A stretch of 64,000 nt of DNA from Incurvaria masculella (lineage: Eukaryota > Arthropoda > Insecta > Lepidoptera > Incurvariidae). The notes beneath the pieces are model-generated. The model was not told the DNA's origin, did not search any database, and saw only the letters and a program-made list of their open reading frames with translations. The DNA lies in contig OX335642.1 of the NCBI GenBank assembly GCA_946894095.1, positions 13,465,021 to 13,529,020 of the forward strand, given 5' to 3'. How positions within the stretch are numbered: the first letter of the stretch is position 1; each line of letters opens with the position of its first letter. Of this stretch, positions 21,966-33,115 are shown one piece after another. The position numbers were made by a program, and so were the translations under genes.

Positions 21966-22511
21966 GGAGGTCACGACATTTTTGGTCACGATAAGGTAAA
22001 TGGCTGAATCTGGGTTCACATGTTAGAGACCAACCCTCTGATGCTAAATATGTCGGTCTGCCTGTGCCGAGTGGTTGCGTTATCTAGATTGGATATATAA
22101 AATATATGTTGGTATGTACCTGCTGATGAATATACTGATTGTCTAGAAACATTGATACCTATTAATTATACAACAATAAACAGTCGGTTTTTTAATTAAA
22201 TACTTAAATATACCTAAAGTTATATCTGTAACCTAAATCGCCTATAACTACGAAATGCAACCAAAATTTTGTTCAGTTTTGGTATTGCTAAGCAAGTATG
22301 TACTGATACTTTCATGCTTCGTTATTTGTAGCCATTAACCTTATCATATATATTTTTTGTCACCATAACTACTTTTTCAGGCGCCTTACCTAGGTAACGC
22401 AACCACTTGGTACAGGCAGACTGACACATTTAGCTTCAGAGGGTTGGTCTTTATCCTGTGATCCCAGTTTCAGCCATTTACGTTATCGTTACCATTTCTG
22501 TCACCACCTCC
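21966..22511. mobile_element. Non-autonomous element with ~125 bp terminal inverted repeats
   Basis: The left arm (21966-22090) and right arm (22385-22511) are inverted copies over about 125 bases. Shared blocks are gtaaatggctgaa, gagaccaaccctctg, gctaaatatgtc and gtctgcctgt followed by gtggttgcgtta. The ~295 bp between them is AT-rich and noncoding. This architecture fits a long-TIR MITE or deletion derivative of a DNA transposon; no transposase and no clear target duplication are visible. Confidence 0.75.
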
Positions 22512-23949
22512 TAGTCTATACGTACATCTTTCAAGACTGTTGAGTTGTAACAAGACGTCGAATCCGCACTCCCACGCGAGAGGGCAGAGAATAATTATAT
22601 AGGGCTGAATACCAGAACTGACACGGGCCTTTTTGTTAGACTTCAAGTATTTATCAATAAGTTACTAGCTACTATGGTCGTCGCAGAATATTCTAGAGAC
22701 CACTATTGCCATGCCGTTTATTTGAGCACCGCTACATAGAACTGGAATGAAAACACGACTTATTTCCATGGTCGCTTCGTTCTACCACATTTGATTCAAT
22801 GCGGTGGTACCAAACTAACTATCTTTCAAAGAGCAAAAAAAAACTTTTTTGTGCACGCCCACTCATCGCTCATTTCGGTGCAAAGGTCCTTGCACTCATG
22901 AATGAACATGATCCCTTATCCTATCCTTTAGCATTATCCAAGGTTGGATGTGCATATCTTTAACTTTTTTACAAATAGATTATGCGTGAGATTCTATGCT
23001 TTAAATTGACCCTGTTATAGCACGCGGAATATCTCAAAATGTTTTATCATATTTATTATTAATAACATTAGTAAAAATCTGTAAGTATTGAATTTTAAGA
23101 AAATTTCGTTCACCTAAACAGTTCATAACTCTCTTCAATGTCTTCAAATGATTTTTACCTTAGGTTGATTTCCCAAATCTTCATTGGGCTTTATTTATAA
23201 ATTCCTATGTGCGTGGGATCGTAATTCTTCTCCCCCTAAACTGCTTTGACTAAACTTTTTGTTTTTTGTAGTTATGGAGTCACCTGGGTGGTTCGAGATC
23301 CATATTTTTTTAACTTACTGAATAACACAAACGCTAATGTTACTGAACAAAATTTACCGGGCTCGGTTGGAGTGAATATTCAAAACGAAATACACCAGCC
23401 AGAAACCTCAGCCAGTATAGTTGTAGTACGAGCAGCTTTAGCATCTGCATCCACGCCACACAGTCCACAGTTCCGCACCCATACACACATCCGCGACGCG
23501 ATGCCACTCGCACCATGGAAGCACGCACATTCTCCCGTGTCGCGGACCTATTCTGGAGAGGTATTCTGTGTCCGAACTAAGACATCGGTTGGGGGCGTGA
23601 CGGCGTGGGATCGGGGTCAATAGTACGAGGCCCATGCGAACGTAGAATGGAACAGGTGTTCATGGCGAAACCGTTCCGAGCCTCATATTGAGTAACATTA
23701 ATCACCCGTTAGCGTAACTCTACGATACATTATCTACAGACATACATTCATATTATGGAAGTATGTTCGTGCATCATCTCGCCGAGACGACACGGTAAGA
23801 TCATCACTACATCTACATAAATGTATGCATGCTCTTTGATAACGGGTGCCTTTACAACGAAAGTAACTCTGTCTGTCTGTTGCGTTTCACGCCTAAGCCG
23901 CGGAACCAATTTTGCAGAATTTCGGTATAAAGGTAGTCTGGACCTCGGA
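22512..23949. other. Noncoding
   Basis: A 125-codon open frame at 23246-23623 (+) has no recognisable domain. tttttgtag just before 23275 could be a splice acceptor, but nothing else supports an exon. Confidence 0.3.
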
Positions 23950-25322
23950 GGACATTTACTTATTTATTTATAAAAGTTTATTGCACTCAAAAAAACTCGG
24001 GCAAAAGGTACAACTTAATGCCGAAGGCATTTTCTACCAGTCTACCTTTGGGTATCGTGAGCAGTAGTGCGAGTAGTAACTATGGAGAAATAGCTTTAGA
24101 GGAAACATAATTCCTACACAATATACAACAAATGCAACCTTTATAACTTTACATAAATATAACTACATAAATATCAATAAATAAATACTAAATACTACAT
24201 ATATCTATTATAAAACTTAATACAATATAATTAAAAGGAAAAAAAATATTGGCAAAAGAATTAAAAAAATAAAATGAATACTGACAAACTTAAAGAAGTA
24301 TGAGGGAAAAGATTAAAGAAATCATAAAGACAGAAAATAAGCGTTGAGATCTTTTTTAAAAACATTGATAGAGGGGGAATTTCGTAAATGGGGAGGTAGC
24401 TGATTCCACTGCCTCGCAGCGTGCACTGTAAAGGAGTCTGAATACGTGGAGGATGTGTGCGAGGGAATGGCCAGTACCGATGAGCCGGACGATCTAAGTG
24501 GGAGACCATGTGAGCAAAGATATGAAAACCGATTACGAAGGTACGAGGGAGCATTGGGATCATTAATGATGCTGTAGAGAAGTGAAAGGACTTAGTATTC
24601 CTTCGGTGACGAATATCGAGCCATTGAAGACGAGTTCGGAATTCAGAGATGTGATCAAATTTACGAAGCCCAAATATGTAGCGGACACACGTTGAGGAGG
24701 CGGTCGAGTTTGTTAAGGAGCTCTTGATTGAGGTCAAGATAGCACACGTCACCATAATCAAGTAAAGGGAGAAGCAAGGATTGTGCAAGCGTAATTTTGG
24801 TAGCGAAAGGAATAAAGTTCTTTAAGGGTTTCAGAGTATGCATGCTAGCAAACATTTTGCGGCTTACTTGACTAACTTGTGGTTGCCAAGACAGAGTTTC
24901 GTCGATCATAAGTCCCAGGTTTTTCACGCATTTAACGTAAGGAATGACAGTGCCATTGAATAGAAGATCAGGTAGCTCGTCTCGATTCAGCTTAGCTAGA
25001 AGTTTGGGAGTACCAATTATGATTGCCTGCGACTTTTGATAGATATTGACTAGAAGGCCAAACCTCGAAGCCCAATTTAGTACCAAATCGAGATCTACAT
25101 TCATAAGACTAAAATCAGTAGCAAGGTCATCAATACGAAAATGTCTATACAGCTGCAAGTCGTCGGCGTAGAGATGGTAGGGAGAAACGAGAATTGAAAC
25201 AATTTTGTTAATAAAAATTGAGAAGAGTAAGGGTGAAAGTACACCGCCTTTAGGTACACCAGCAGTTATGTCACACCAAGGGGAGTAAACATTGTCTAAA
25301 CGGGCACATTGCACGGGGATAT
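23950..25322 (-). pseudogene. CR1/Jockey-type LINE, 5'-truncated and frameshifted
   Basis: Reverse-strand LINE. From 25314 the frame begins at QCARLDNVYSPW and includes AGVPKGGVLSPLLFSIFIN and HLYADDLQLY (YADD catalytic box ~residues 49-52). At about 24690 a single-base shift moves the frame, which continues CVRYIFGLRKFDHISEFRTR and SYLPIYEIP near the C-terminus. 23950-24340 is the 3' UTR, ending in a (ttta) run. The normally conserved Gln in the PQG motif is Lys here. The element is cut off at 25322 in the palm domain, as expected for incomplete reverse transcription. No endonuclease is present; it is not functional. Confidence 0.85.
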
Positions 25323-25600
25323 AGGCTACGTTTTCTGGTGAAAATTAAACTCGAAGGAGTCACCCCCTTACGAGTTGAATTTTTACATTGCTAAGGCTGG
25401 AGTGCACATCTCTGGTGAAATTTAATTTTATTGTTACATATATCTGTCTAATTTCTTCTCATGTCATTATGTAAGGATCCTAACAATAATTATGAAAAAT
25501 AACATGTTTAGACCTTAACAACGCCTTCCTCCCCTAATCGCTCAACTGAAGTTACCACAACGTACAAAAAAATCCATCCATCCATCGTAACGAGAAAAAG
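25323..25600. other. Noncoding, with a half-copy of a small fold-back
   Basis: aaggctggagtgcacatctc at 25396-25415 matches one arm end of the fold-back at 26041-26180 and may be a solo arm. Confidence 0.35.
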
Positions 25601-25795
25601 GAACAGAAGAATCCGGAGCGAGTCTCGTTACGCGACGCGACGGAGTGGAGCAAGTTCGCTTAATTAAAGGTAGCCAGTTTCATTTGGGACGAAATCGAGA
25701 GTGATCCGTCCGCTACTGCGACCCGCGAGGTCACATGCGCGGGATCCACACTTAAGGAAGTGTTGACGACAACAATGCCCAAAGCAGTTAAAAAG
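25601..25795 (+). CDS. Candidate first exon of an unidentified host gene
   Basis: A local GC-richer segment (25612-25770) precedes an ATG at 25775 in a fair context (acaacaATGCCC). The frame reads MPKAVKK and then meets AAAAAG|GTTAGC at 25796, an acceptable splice donor. If real, this is a 5' UTR plus 7 codons of a basic N-terminus on the forward strand. No downstream exon was recognised, and short ATG-plus-GT combinations occur by chance, so confidence is low. Confidence 0.2.
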
Positions 25796-26040
25796 GTTAG
25801 CTTGTTCTACATCGTTTCATAAAAACAAATGAAACAAAATGACTATGGTTGACAATCTACATTCAGACTATTGGGAAAATGGCAAGGACTATGGGAAAAC
25901 ATTACGAATCCGAATAGTCTGTAGGTTAAAGAACTTACAACATTGTACAACAAGTAGTTTGTAAGTAATTACATGGTTAGCTAACAAAACTCTTCAATTA
26001 GCTATTTACTAAATGATAGTCATGTTAAAAGTGCACACTT
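25796..26040. other. Noncoding
   Basis: AT-rich; nothing recognised. Confidence 0.4.
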
Positions 26041-26180
26041 ATGCTGTAGTGTACCATCTCTGGTTATTGTTATAGTTATGGTATTATATATCTATCCTTA
26101 TTTTTCGCCTGAAGAAGATGGAAGAACTATAACAAACATAACTATAACATTACCCAGAGATGTTGCACTCCAGCCATAGC
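26041..26180. mobile_element. Small fold-back element
   Basis: The left arm (gctgtagtgtaccatctctg, ttattgttatagttatgg) and right arm (reverse complement: gctatggctggagtgcaaca, then tctctgggtaatgttatag) are inverted copies around a ~50 bp centre. No coding sequence. Confidence 0.55.
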
Positions 26181-26390
26181 TTCACCTTTATAACTGGTTT
26201 TCTTAAGATAGTATGTATTGCATTGAATATTGTAAGGACTATGATAACACCGATCCTGAATGCGTTACACAACAATATTTGCTTGTCCTTCCAAAATTAC
26301 TATTAGGATGTTTTCAAAAATACCGTGCAGAATTGTGTGGAAGTTTCGTGCACGGCCGGCCTAGGAAAACATCCCAAGAGCAGATAAATG

Positions 26391-26550
26391 AAATGCTTCG
26401 TAAAGTTCACGTACGTGGCACCCGTAATCGTAAAATATGTATGAAAATATGTATGTCTAAAGATCAAGTGAATAAAGTATACTGTGGTCGCTTCGTATGG
26501 CATTCTATCATCTCTGCCTAGCCCTCCGTTGAAACGGTCTCATGGTATGT
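26391..26550 (+). repeat. Dispersed repeat R (copy 2)
   Basis: Collinear with 1434-1575: cttcgtaaagtt, ggcacccgtaatcgt, tatgaaaatatgtatgtc, ttcgtatggcattct and atcatctctgcctagccctc. Confidence 0.5.
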
Positions 26551-26553
26551 AAG

Positions 26554-26862
26554 CGTACATGTATTTGTAAAAAATACTGTCGAGCTACAGAGTCGATCAG
26601 TGGCGCGTTTCCCGTCACGAGGACGGCCCACGCCCGTCAAGGTCGACCGTCGCGTTCCCATCACGAGCCAACCATCACACCATCTCCTCTCCGCCGCCAT
26701 CATTAGAACGTACATGTATTTGTAAAAAATACTGTCGAGCTATAGAGTCGATCAATGGCGCGTTTCCCGTCACGAGGACGGCCCACGCCCGTCAAGGTCG
26801 ACTGTCGCGTTCTCATCACGAGCCAACCATCACACCATCTCCTCCCGCCGCCATCATTAGAA
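26554..26862. repeat. Tandem duplication, 155 bp unit x2
   Basis: Copy 1 (26554-26708) and copy 2 (26709-26862) both run from cgtacatgtatttgtaaaaa through tcgtgacgg-type GC-rich sequence to ccgccgccatcattagaa. I see only a few substitutions and a small indel, so the duplication is recent. The unit is GC-rich in its middle (gtcacgaggacggcccacgc). Neither strand shows a known protein. Confidence 0.85.
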
Positions 26863-27794
26863 ACCGGAGTCGTGATGTGAAATCTGTCAGTCGAGTTGTC
26901 ATCAGCGCCGCTCAGATTGAGATCTCCGATGTTTTTGCTGTCGGTTTTGATTTCCACATTTATTGTTTCGTACGAAAACGATATTTGAGGTCATAATGAA
27001 CTTTTAATTAGCTTTAACTTTTTGTGTACCTCTTTGTCATGTACAGGATATACAGAAACCGATAATCAGAGCGAAAACTGTACACGTAACTGAACAAACA
27101 AAAAAGTATGGGATTTTTTTCTTTGACAAGAAAACTTGTAGAGTGAAAGATATTAAATTTCGTGTACAGAATCCCCGTTTTTTGGGTCAGACTATCTGCT
27201 TCTTTACACTGTGTATACAACTTTAGGTTCTTTCGGTTCTAGGATTGATACCATAACATCGAATAATTATGATCGAAATGGCATTGGCGAAGTTTTTCAG
27301 TGAAAGTGCAATCCCACTGCGTGAGCAATTCTTGCCCAGTTTCACTAAAAGTGACTTTTTCACTATCAGAGTCGTCTGCTTGCAAGGGCTTCATTTCACA
27401 AATATGGTTATACAATTAGCAAGGGTCTTTTAACGGACAACTAACAAACCCCACACGACGTCTCAACAATTACCTTTGCCTTCACGCACCAGATTTCATC
27501 ACCGAGGTGCGCCGGCGCATGTTTACTCGATCCCGCAAGGATAACAAGCTGGGCACTCAACGGCGTCGGACGTGCTACGCGCTGCCTCGAGCTTTGATGC
27601 TATTCTCAGTGTCTAATTAGGAAACTGTCCCGGGGATATCTTCCCGATTTAGAACTAATCGAGGTTTGTTATGCTCTGATGGGATGACGAAACACTATTA
27701 ACGAGCAGAAGCGAGTAAAATTGTAGATGTAAAATGCGATGGTACCAACCCGGGCGGAAATAAAACACTACGGAACAGCTCGCATTCGTGACGA
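26863..27794. other. Noncoding
   Basis: No gene. 27735-27760 (gatggtaccaacccgggcgg) is a piece of the reverse-strand SINE-A body. Confidence 0.4.
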
Positions 27795-27915
27795 AATGGA
27801 CTTAATTTTATTTTATTTAAATATTGTATTATTAGACCGATAGGTTTTACAATATAGCATATTAAAATCTCAAACATACATGTACATAAAATAAAATAAC
27901 ATTAGGGCAATGCAA
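27795..27915 (-). repeat. LINE 3'-tail-like fragment
   Basis: ttttattttatttaaatatt followed by a block with ccgataggttttacaatata resembles the start of reverse-strand LINE 3' ends elsewhere in the window. Weak. Confidence 0.3.
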
Positions 27916-27999
27916 TGGCACCATTATACAAAACATTACAATCACAGAATTATAAATTACACGGTTTCATCATATTGTTTACATTATATAAATAAAAAA

Positions 28000-28070
28000 A
28001 TAAAAGTCCAATTTGGAAAGAAATACAAAGTGGTGCATCAACGGGGCCGGGATTTAAACAGGGAGCCGCA
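28000..28070 (-). repeat. SINE-A head fragment
   Basis: Reverse complement reads gtttaaatcccggccccgtt then gatgcaccactttgta, matching the B box and following body of the SINE copies at 56253 and 28776. Confidence 0.45.
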
Positions 28071-28775
28071 CAATTTGCGCAAAAGGGTGACCAATCTAAA
28101 TTATTTTGTATTCTGCCAGGCAAACATATTTTATGTCGTGACATAAAAAGAGTCGACAGTAATGAAATTCAATCCAAATAGTGGACTGGTTGAGCAGAAA
28201 AACATAAATTTGATCGCTCTGGGATCGGTCATAAAAAATAGAGACGAAGTAACGAACAGACGTATAAAAACGTGATAGACATTAGTGCCGGTTGAAGAAG
28301 TTAAACAGTGAAATTACAAATAGAGGGATTAAAAAATTTAGAGGAAAGAAAGAACGCGAGTGAAACGATGACTTAAACGTTGCACATAACAATGCAAATT
28401 TTATCCATAATTTCGTTCGGTCTGCCGCTTTACTGCACCTTCGCCGAGACATGCTTTCCTCGACATTCTTAGCGGAGCTGTGGATATTAATAATGCAGGC
28501 GTTTACAGCTGCAAGCCAGATAACAATCTGAAGGAAAGAAACTAAAAGAAAGCTGACAGCGATTCGCGCTTACAGCGGCGGAAGAATGACGCGGGATTCT
28601 TCTAAGACGGGTTCACAGTTGAGCAAGTAAGGCTAGCAATAAGGCATTAAAGAGATTAAAGAGGTACCTAGTTGAAGAATAACCATGGATTAATATTTCT
28701 AACCAATTTAAATAGCACAAACAAGTTTCTCACTTTCGATCTGATGCAATCGACGGAAAAGATAATAATATAAAA
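28071..28775. other. Noncoding
   Basis: No gene or repeat recognised. Confidence 0.4.
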
Positions 28776-29183
28776 GCTCGTAGCCTAGTGGCGCGGGGAC
28801 TGGCCTAGCGTACCAGAGACCTGGGTTCAATACCGACATGCACCACTGTCTTTCTCTTTCCGAGTTCGATAAGTGCATTTCGTTACGAATGCGAGCTGCT
28901 CCATGGTTCGGAATCCATGTAAAACTGTAGGTCCCCTTCCCCTACTAGGTGGTAGGGTTTAAGCCCGCCCGGGTTGGTACCATCGCATTGGATAAAAAGA
29001 TGGTCGAAGCGGCAATGAAAAATTGTCCGTGTTTTCCACCTAGTTCAATGTAGCCGTGCTCATAAAGGGAAGGTCCTGGCATGGCACCAAATTCCTTCGG
29101 GAATGAGGTGTATTGGGCTAATATCATAACGGTAGTTGTGTGGTATTAGCCATCCATGTCAGGTTGCATAAAAAAAAAAAAAA
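28776..29183 (+). mobile_element. tRNA-derived SINE (SINE-A), nearly complete
   Basis: The best copy of the family used as reference here. The head has an A box (tagcctagtgg, 28781-28791) and a B box (ggttcaatacc, 28824-28834), the internal pol III promoter of a tRNA-like ancestor. The body follows with gcaccactgtctttctcttt, ccatgtaaaactgtaggtcc, cgggttggtaccatcgcatt and ggtcctggcatggcaccaaa. The tail is an A run at 29170-29183. About 408 bp, noncoding; it would have moved using a LINE reverse transcriptase. A clear target duplication is not visible. Fragments occur throughout the window on both strands. Confidence 0.85.
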
Positions 29184-30170
29184 GATGACTCAGAAATTTA
29201 CAGAAAAAGACCACTTTTGATAGCGTCACTTTCGATTGATCGCTGAAGATTCAAAATGCAAGTGAGTCATTTTCATCTATATCGTTTATCATTTAATAAA
29301 CAAAATATTTCGCCACGCATTCTAATCTGGTTATCGGAGATAACATTTTCAAAATAGGTCAACGTTCCTTGTCTATAGTGTCCAGTGAGTACGCAGCTTT
29401 GCTTTATTCGCAAAAGTTTTGCCCAGACATCTAGTCGCCAATTTGACGTGTCTCTCAATGGAACATTTCCTTCTTATTATAAGCTTTAACCATAGATTAA
29501 TTATACTTACTGGCGTAACTTTAACATTCCTGGGTTTAAATGTTTCGTTTCTAAAGTTGATCCCTTGGATTCGAATATTCAACTTGGTTTTGCAAACTCC
29601 AATAGTAAAGTTCGACAATACGATTGAAACAATTGCCGAGGTAAAGGACGACAGCACCGGCTAAATACCTCTAACCTAGGCGTGTCTGCCAGGTACAGTT
29701 GTGTCAATACGGCGAGCCGGTGGCGCAGTCTCCACGGTACGTCGTGCATGCAGAATGAGTTCCCATCTTGGGCTCGTTGCATATTAGAACTATTGCTATT
29801 CGAACTGAGTCCGGTCTAGTGGACGAATTCTACTTAGCGCTGGGTTGAGGTTAGAATATTCAAGCAAGCTTATTTTTTGGAGTAGACTGTATAGATCAGC
29901 TGTAACCTGTATCTTTCAAACAGTTTTATGGAACCTACCTTGAAATCATTAATAGTGACACTAAACGAAAATTGTTCAATTTTTTTTATTTACCGCTTGA
30001 TGTGATATTTTAATGGTGTTTTTTACCAATGATCAGTGTCCTTTGTTGACCAGCGGCAACGTCATACATCAATGTCTCCATCCTTGAAGGAAAAACAATC
30101 GGATCCCCGCAGATAGCATGGAGACTTGCCAGTCAGGCTTACCAGAGAGAACCTTGTACGAAGATGGAAA
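29184..30170. other. Noncoding, downstream side (intron) of the exon at 30181
   Basis: Open frames of 60-94 codons at 29273-29782 lack domains. If the exon at 30181-30329 is real, this is the start of its first long intron. Confidence 0.35.
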
Positions 30171-30180
30171 AGGCGCTCAC

Positions 30181-30329
30181 CTGTCATCCTGCAGACTCTT
30201 CAGCTCGCTGAGTTCGAGCTCGCGGCGCAGGCTGGCCACCTCGCACAGCAGCAGGTCCCGCTGCGCCGACACCGACTCGAGCTCGGCGCGCAGCCGCACC
30301 ACCTCGCCGCTCAGGTCCATCGACGTCAT
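30181..30329 (-). CDS. First coding exon of a coiled-coil host protein (partial gene)
   Basis: Reverse strand. ATG at 30329-30327 opens MTSMDLSGEVVRLRAELESV, then SAQRDLLLCEVASLRRELEL and SELKSLQDD before the splice donor AG|GTGAGC at 30180. It ends in phase 2 (149 bases). Leucines and charged residues in heptad-like spacing (VVRLRAELESV, LLLCEVASLRRELEL) indicate a coiled coil. An in-frame TGA lies about 25 codons upstream, so the ATG is the likely start. GC-rich third positions and dense CpG set it apart from the transposon-rich surroundings. The partner exons should lie at lower coordinates or outside the window. I cannot name the gene. Confidence 0.65.
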
Positions 30330-30859
30330 CGCGCTAGCCACCCGGGCGCATCCTCCGCCTCACACGGGCGACGGGCGCCGATGCGACACCGCACCGCCTC
30401 CACACATCCTCGGGAACTTCACTTCACAGGTCTCTTGGCTTCCGACCCTGAGGACCGTTGTCGACTTATCACCATAGCCTTTTACGAATGGCAATCACTT
30501 AACACTGTCGAAATGTTCGCTGAAGTCTAGGCGGAACTTTCGGAGATAGCAAACCTTCAAATGGAAACTGGTTGTTTGCTAACCACTTTGGGCGCTGGAA
30601 GTTTTAATTGAGAATTTATAGACACAATGGATTCGCGAATCGAGAGTTCGCAACTGACTTTGTTGCATTCGTTTATTTCTTCTTCTAGGTTTCGCCACAG
30701 ATAGGACCGGTAATAGTGCGACGTTACGTAACACTACGGAAACTTCGGTTCACTTGGTATATTGATGGTAACTGGTCACGTAACTTGGTTTCAATTAGAT
30801 TGCGGCTCTGTTCGCTTCGCTTTGCTGTCCCCTTTCGTTGGACTGAACGATTCTGCGAT
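30330..30859 (-). other. Probable 5' UTR part of the same exon
   Basis: On the reverse strand, cttttctctttaattacag|ATC (junction at 30860/30859) is a strong-looking 3' splice site with a pyrimidine tract. Extending from there to the coding start would make a 530-base untranslated segment. The nearer 120 bases are CpG-rich. Alternatively transcription starts inside this segment and the acceptor is coincidental. Confidence 0.35.
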
Positions 30860-31309
30860 CTGTAATTAAAGAGAAAAGTCCGTATTTATGAAATGGAAAT
30901 ATGAACAACTGAACTTTTCATCTGGACACTATTACTACCGGTTAGATCACATGTCACATCACAGTCTATTGATACCTGTATCTAATCTTTTTTATTCATC
31001 AAGACAATTACTACGGATCAAACCACAGTAAACATATTTTTAATATGTAGATTTTCTTGTTTGCTGTCGCTTTACAAAATTTCGACCGATCAAAAAACAT
31101 GTGGACACAGTTTAACTATTTATTATATGTTCGACATATATATAATCTGGTATAATCGTTCATCTTTCATTCCAAAGTCATATGAAATATTATATATGAA
31201 ATAAAGAATTTTGGTAATTCATTATAATATTTAAATAGAAGATAATAGAAACAAGGTTTTATATACAATTTCGATAAAGAGTAAAATGTTTAAGGCTCAG
31301 ACCAGAGAC
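30860..31309. other. Noncoding AT-rich
   Basis: Nothing recognised. Confidence 0.4.
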
Positions 31310-31515
31310 GTTATAAAAAGACGTTCCTCTATAGCGGAAACTAAAAACGATGATAAATATTACATGGATTCTGAACAATGGAGGACGAAATGCACTTATC
31401 CAACTCAGAAAGAAAAAGAAAGTGCTGAATGAACGGGCGGGAATTGAAACCGCGACCTGTGGCATGCAAGACAAGCCTGTACGCCACTAAGCTGCGAGCC
31501 GAGCTCGTACGACAG
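31310..31515 (-). repeat. SINE-A 5' part, reverse strand
   Basis: Reverse complement has the A box (gcagcttagtggcg), the B box (ggtttcaattcccgcccg) and the body ctgagttggataagtgcatt, then ttcagaatccatgtaa, collinear with the first ~190 bp of the SINE at 28776. Confidence 0.65.
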
Positions 31516-31800
31516 AGGGCCTTGGCATTGGCACGCACGCTCGCCCACGCATCCCTTAGTCACAACTCCAGACGTAGGCACGAGCACAGAAACAATACGG
31601 CATTGTCTCGCTCGGCGGCGCCATTGCCGGTGGCAAGAGCGGAAGACAATGTCAAAGCTCCGCGGAGACGATAACAGCTGTGCACACGCGGGACGGCAGA
31701 CCTTCGCCTTCAGCCGGCGCGGCCGAGCGCTTCGGGCTTCGGGCAGTGACGTCACGATTTCACGGCGCGCGGAGGAATTTTCCGACGTTTTCTCCAATAA
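31516..31800. promoter_or_regulatory. CpG-rich island with CRE-like octamer
   Basis: GC/CpG-rich sequence (ctcggcggcgccattgccgg, cagccggcgcggccgagcgc) with TGACGTCA at 31747-31754. It lies about 1.2-1.5 kb upstream of the reverse-strand coiled-coil exon and could be its promoter region. No transcription start is visible; inferred from composition and position. Confidence 0.3.
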
Positions 31801-31919
31801 AGTGAAGTATCCATTTTCGCCTGGAATTCGCTACTCGTTTCCAAATGACGATAATTTTTTCTTGACATTTTTAAAAAATATTTGGAGAAAAACGTTGCAT
31901 ACCTTAGAGATTGTATTAG

Positions 31920-33115
31920 ATCCTACCCTTGTGTTGGTATGGGTGGCTATGCTGAGGACCAAAGATGCTCAGAAAAGGCAAAAACACCTCGCCTCGCGCA
32001 GTCACGCTCAGCGAGGCACCATGTCAGCGGATTTGCGGACTATGGCTGAGCTATCGAGCTTGTTCAAATTACGCTTGAAGACTCCCAGGTTGTAGGTATG
32101 AGGAAAGGCATCCGCCGGTAGACAGTTCACAATCCTGGCGATGCGACAGAGAAATGAGTTTGAGAAACGGTTCGTTCTCAAAACCCTAATGTCAACCACA
32201 AGGAAGTGCTCTGATTATCTGCGGCGGGTGCTCCGGATATAGGTAAGATGAGTAGGAATGAGCGGAACAGAGCGACGTTCATGGTAGTACCTGTAGAACA
32301 GACTGAGCGACCCCACAAACCGTCTGTAGCTCAGTGAGATTTGCATTTGAGAAGCCAGCGGTGATTTGTGGGTCCCCAACAAGACGGACCGCTCGGCGCT
32401 GAATTGAGTCCAAGGACGCCAACAGCTACTGGGGACTACCTTCCCATATGTGGCTACAGTATTCTATCACCGGCCTTATCTGTGATTTATAAAGAAGAAG
32501 TAGTTGTACCGGTGAAAAGAACCTTCTGCAACGGTATAGGATCCCCAGTTTCTGCGATGCAATTTTGGCATTGGCTCAATGAAACGCCGAATACCCACGT
32601 CTTTGTAGATGTTGTAGCCCAGTAGGTCCAGGTGATCTGAGACATGTACGATGTTGCCTTGGAAAATTGCTAGAAGCGGAAAGAGTTCTACCTTGGAAGA
32701 GAAAACACAGCATTGTGTCTTGCGAACGTTGAAGGCGACAAGGTTCTCCTGGCCCCAGTTGGCTACTTTCTCGAGAACAGTGTCCACCTTATTGACCACA
32801 GAACGTTGAGCCTCGATGGGCTGTGCATCTCACCTCCTCCAATCCCTGACATACCCCTCATGCTCCGTGTTGTCATCAGCGTAACTGGGTATCATGCCGA
32901 GGGACATTATATCGTTAATGAAGATTGAAAATAGCGTTGGTGTCAGCACTGTGTCCTGTGGTCAACCAGCCCCAATCGGGAAGTCGTCCGAATCCGCACC
33001 ATCAACGGCAACGTACTAGGAGCGACTTGGCAGAAAGCTGGCGATCCATGAGCAGATTTGTAACTCGTAATAGAGGCTCAGGCCCCAAGAGTCTACAAAG
33101 TGCCATGAACATTGA
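31920..33115 (-). pseudogene. Jockey/CR1-type LINE remnant
   Basis: In order on the reverse strand: LLRVTNLLMDRQLSAKS, a broken QDTVLTPTLFSIFINDIMSL (normally PQGSVLSPTLF), PSYADDNTEHEGYV with the YADD box at 32872-32883, VANWGQENLVAFNVRKTQCC, VSDHLDLLGYNIYKDV, PMPKLHRRNWG, then RFVGSLSLFYRYYHERRS and NSFLCRIARIVNCLPADAFP..YNLGVFKRNLNKL at the C-terminus near 32030. Several frameshifts and stops; the element is old. The motif order identifies the palm, thumb and C-terminal region of a non-LTR reverse transcriptase. Confidence 0.8.

Noticed and set aside
23246..23623. 125-codon open frame, possible exon
   Set aside because: No known domain; the acceptor-like ttttttgtag alone is not enough.
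28776..28840. Candidate tRNA gene
   Set aside because: A and B boxes are present but no acceptor stem or cloverleaf; it is a SINE head. The same holds at 16834, 31430 and 56253.
30118..30530. Forward-strand frames of 119 and 134 codons
   Set aside because: They are antisense to the reverse-strand exon; the heptad-like peptide, start, and donor are all on the reverse strand.
31649..32095. 148-codon open frame crossing a CpG island into a LINE
   Set aside because: Its second half is antisense to LINE C-terminal coding sequence and the first half has no domain.
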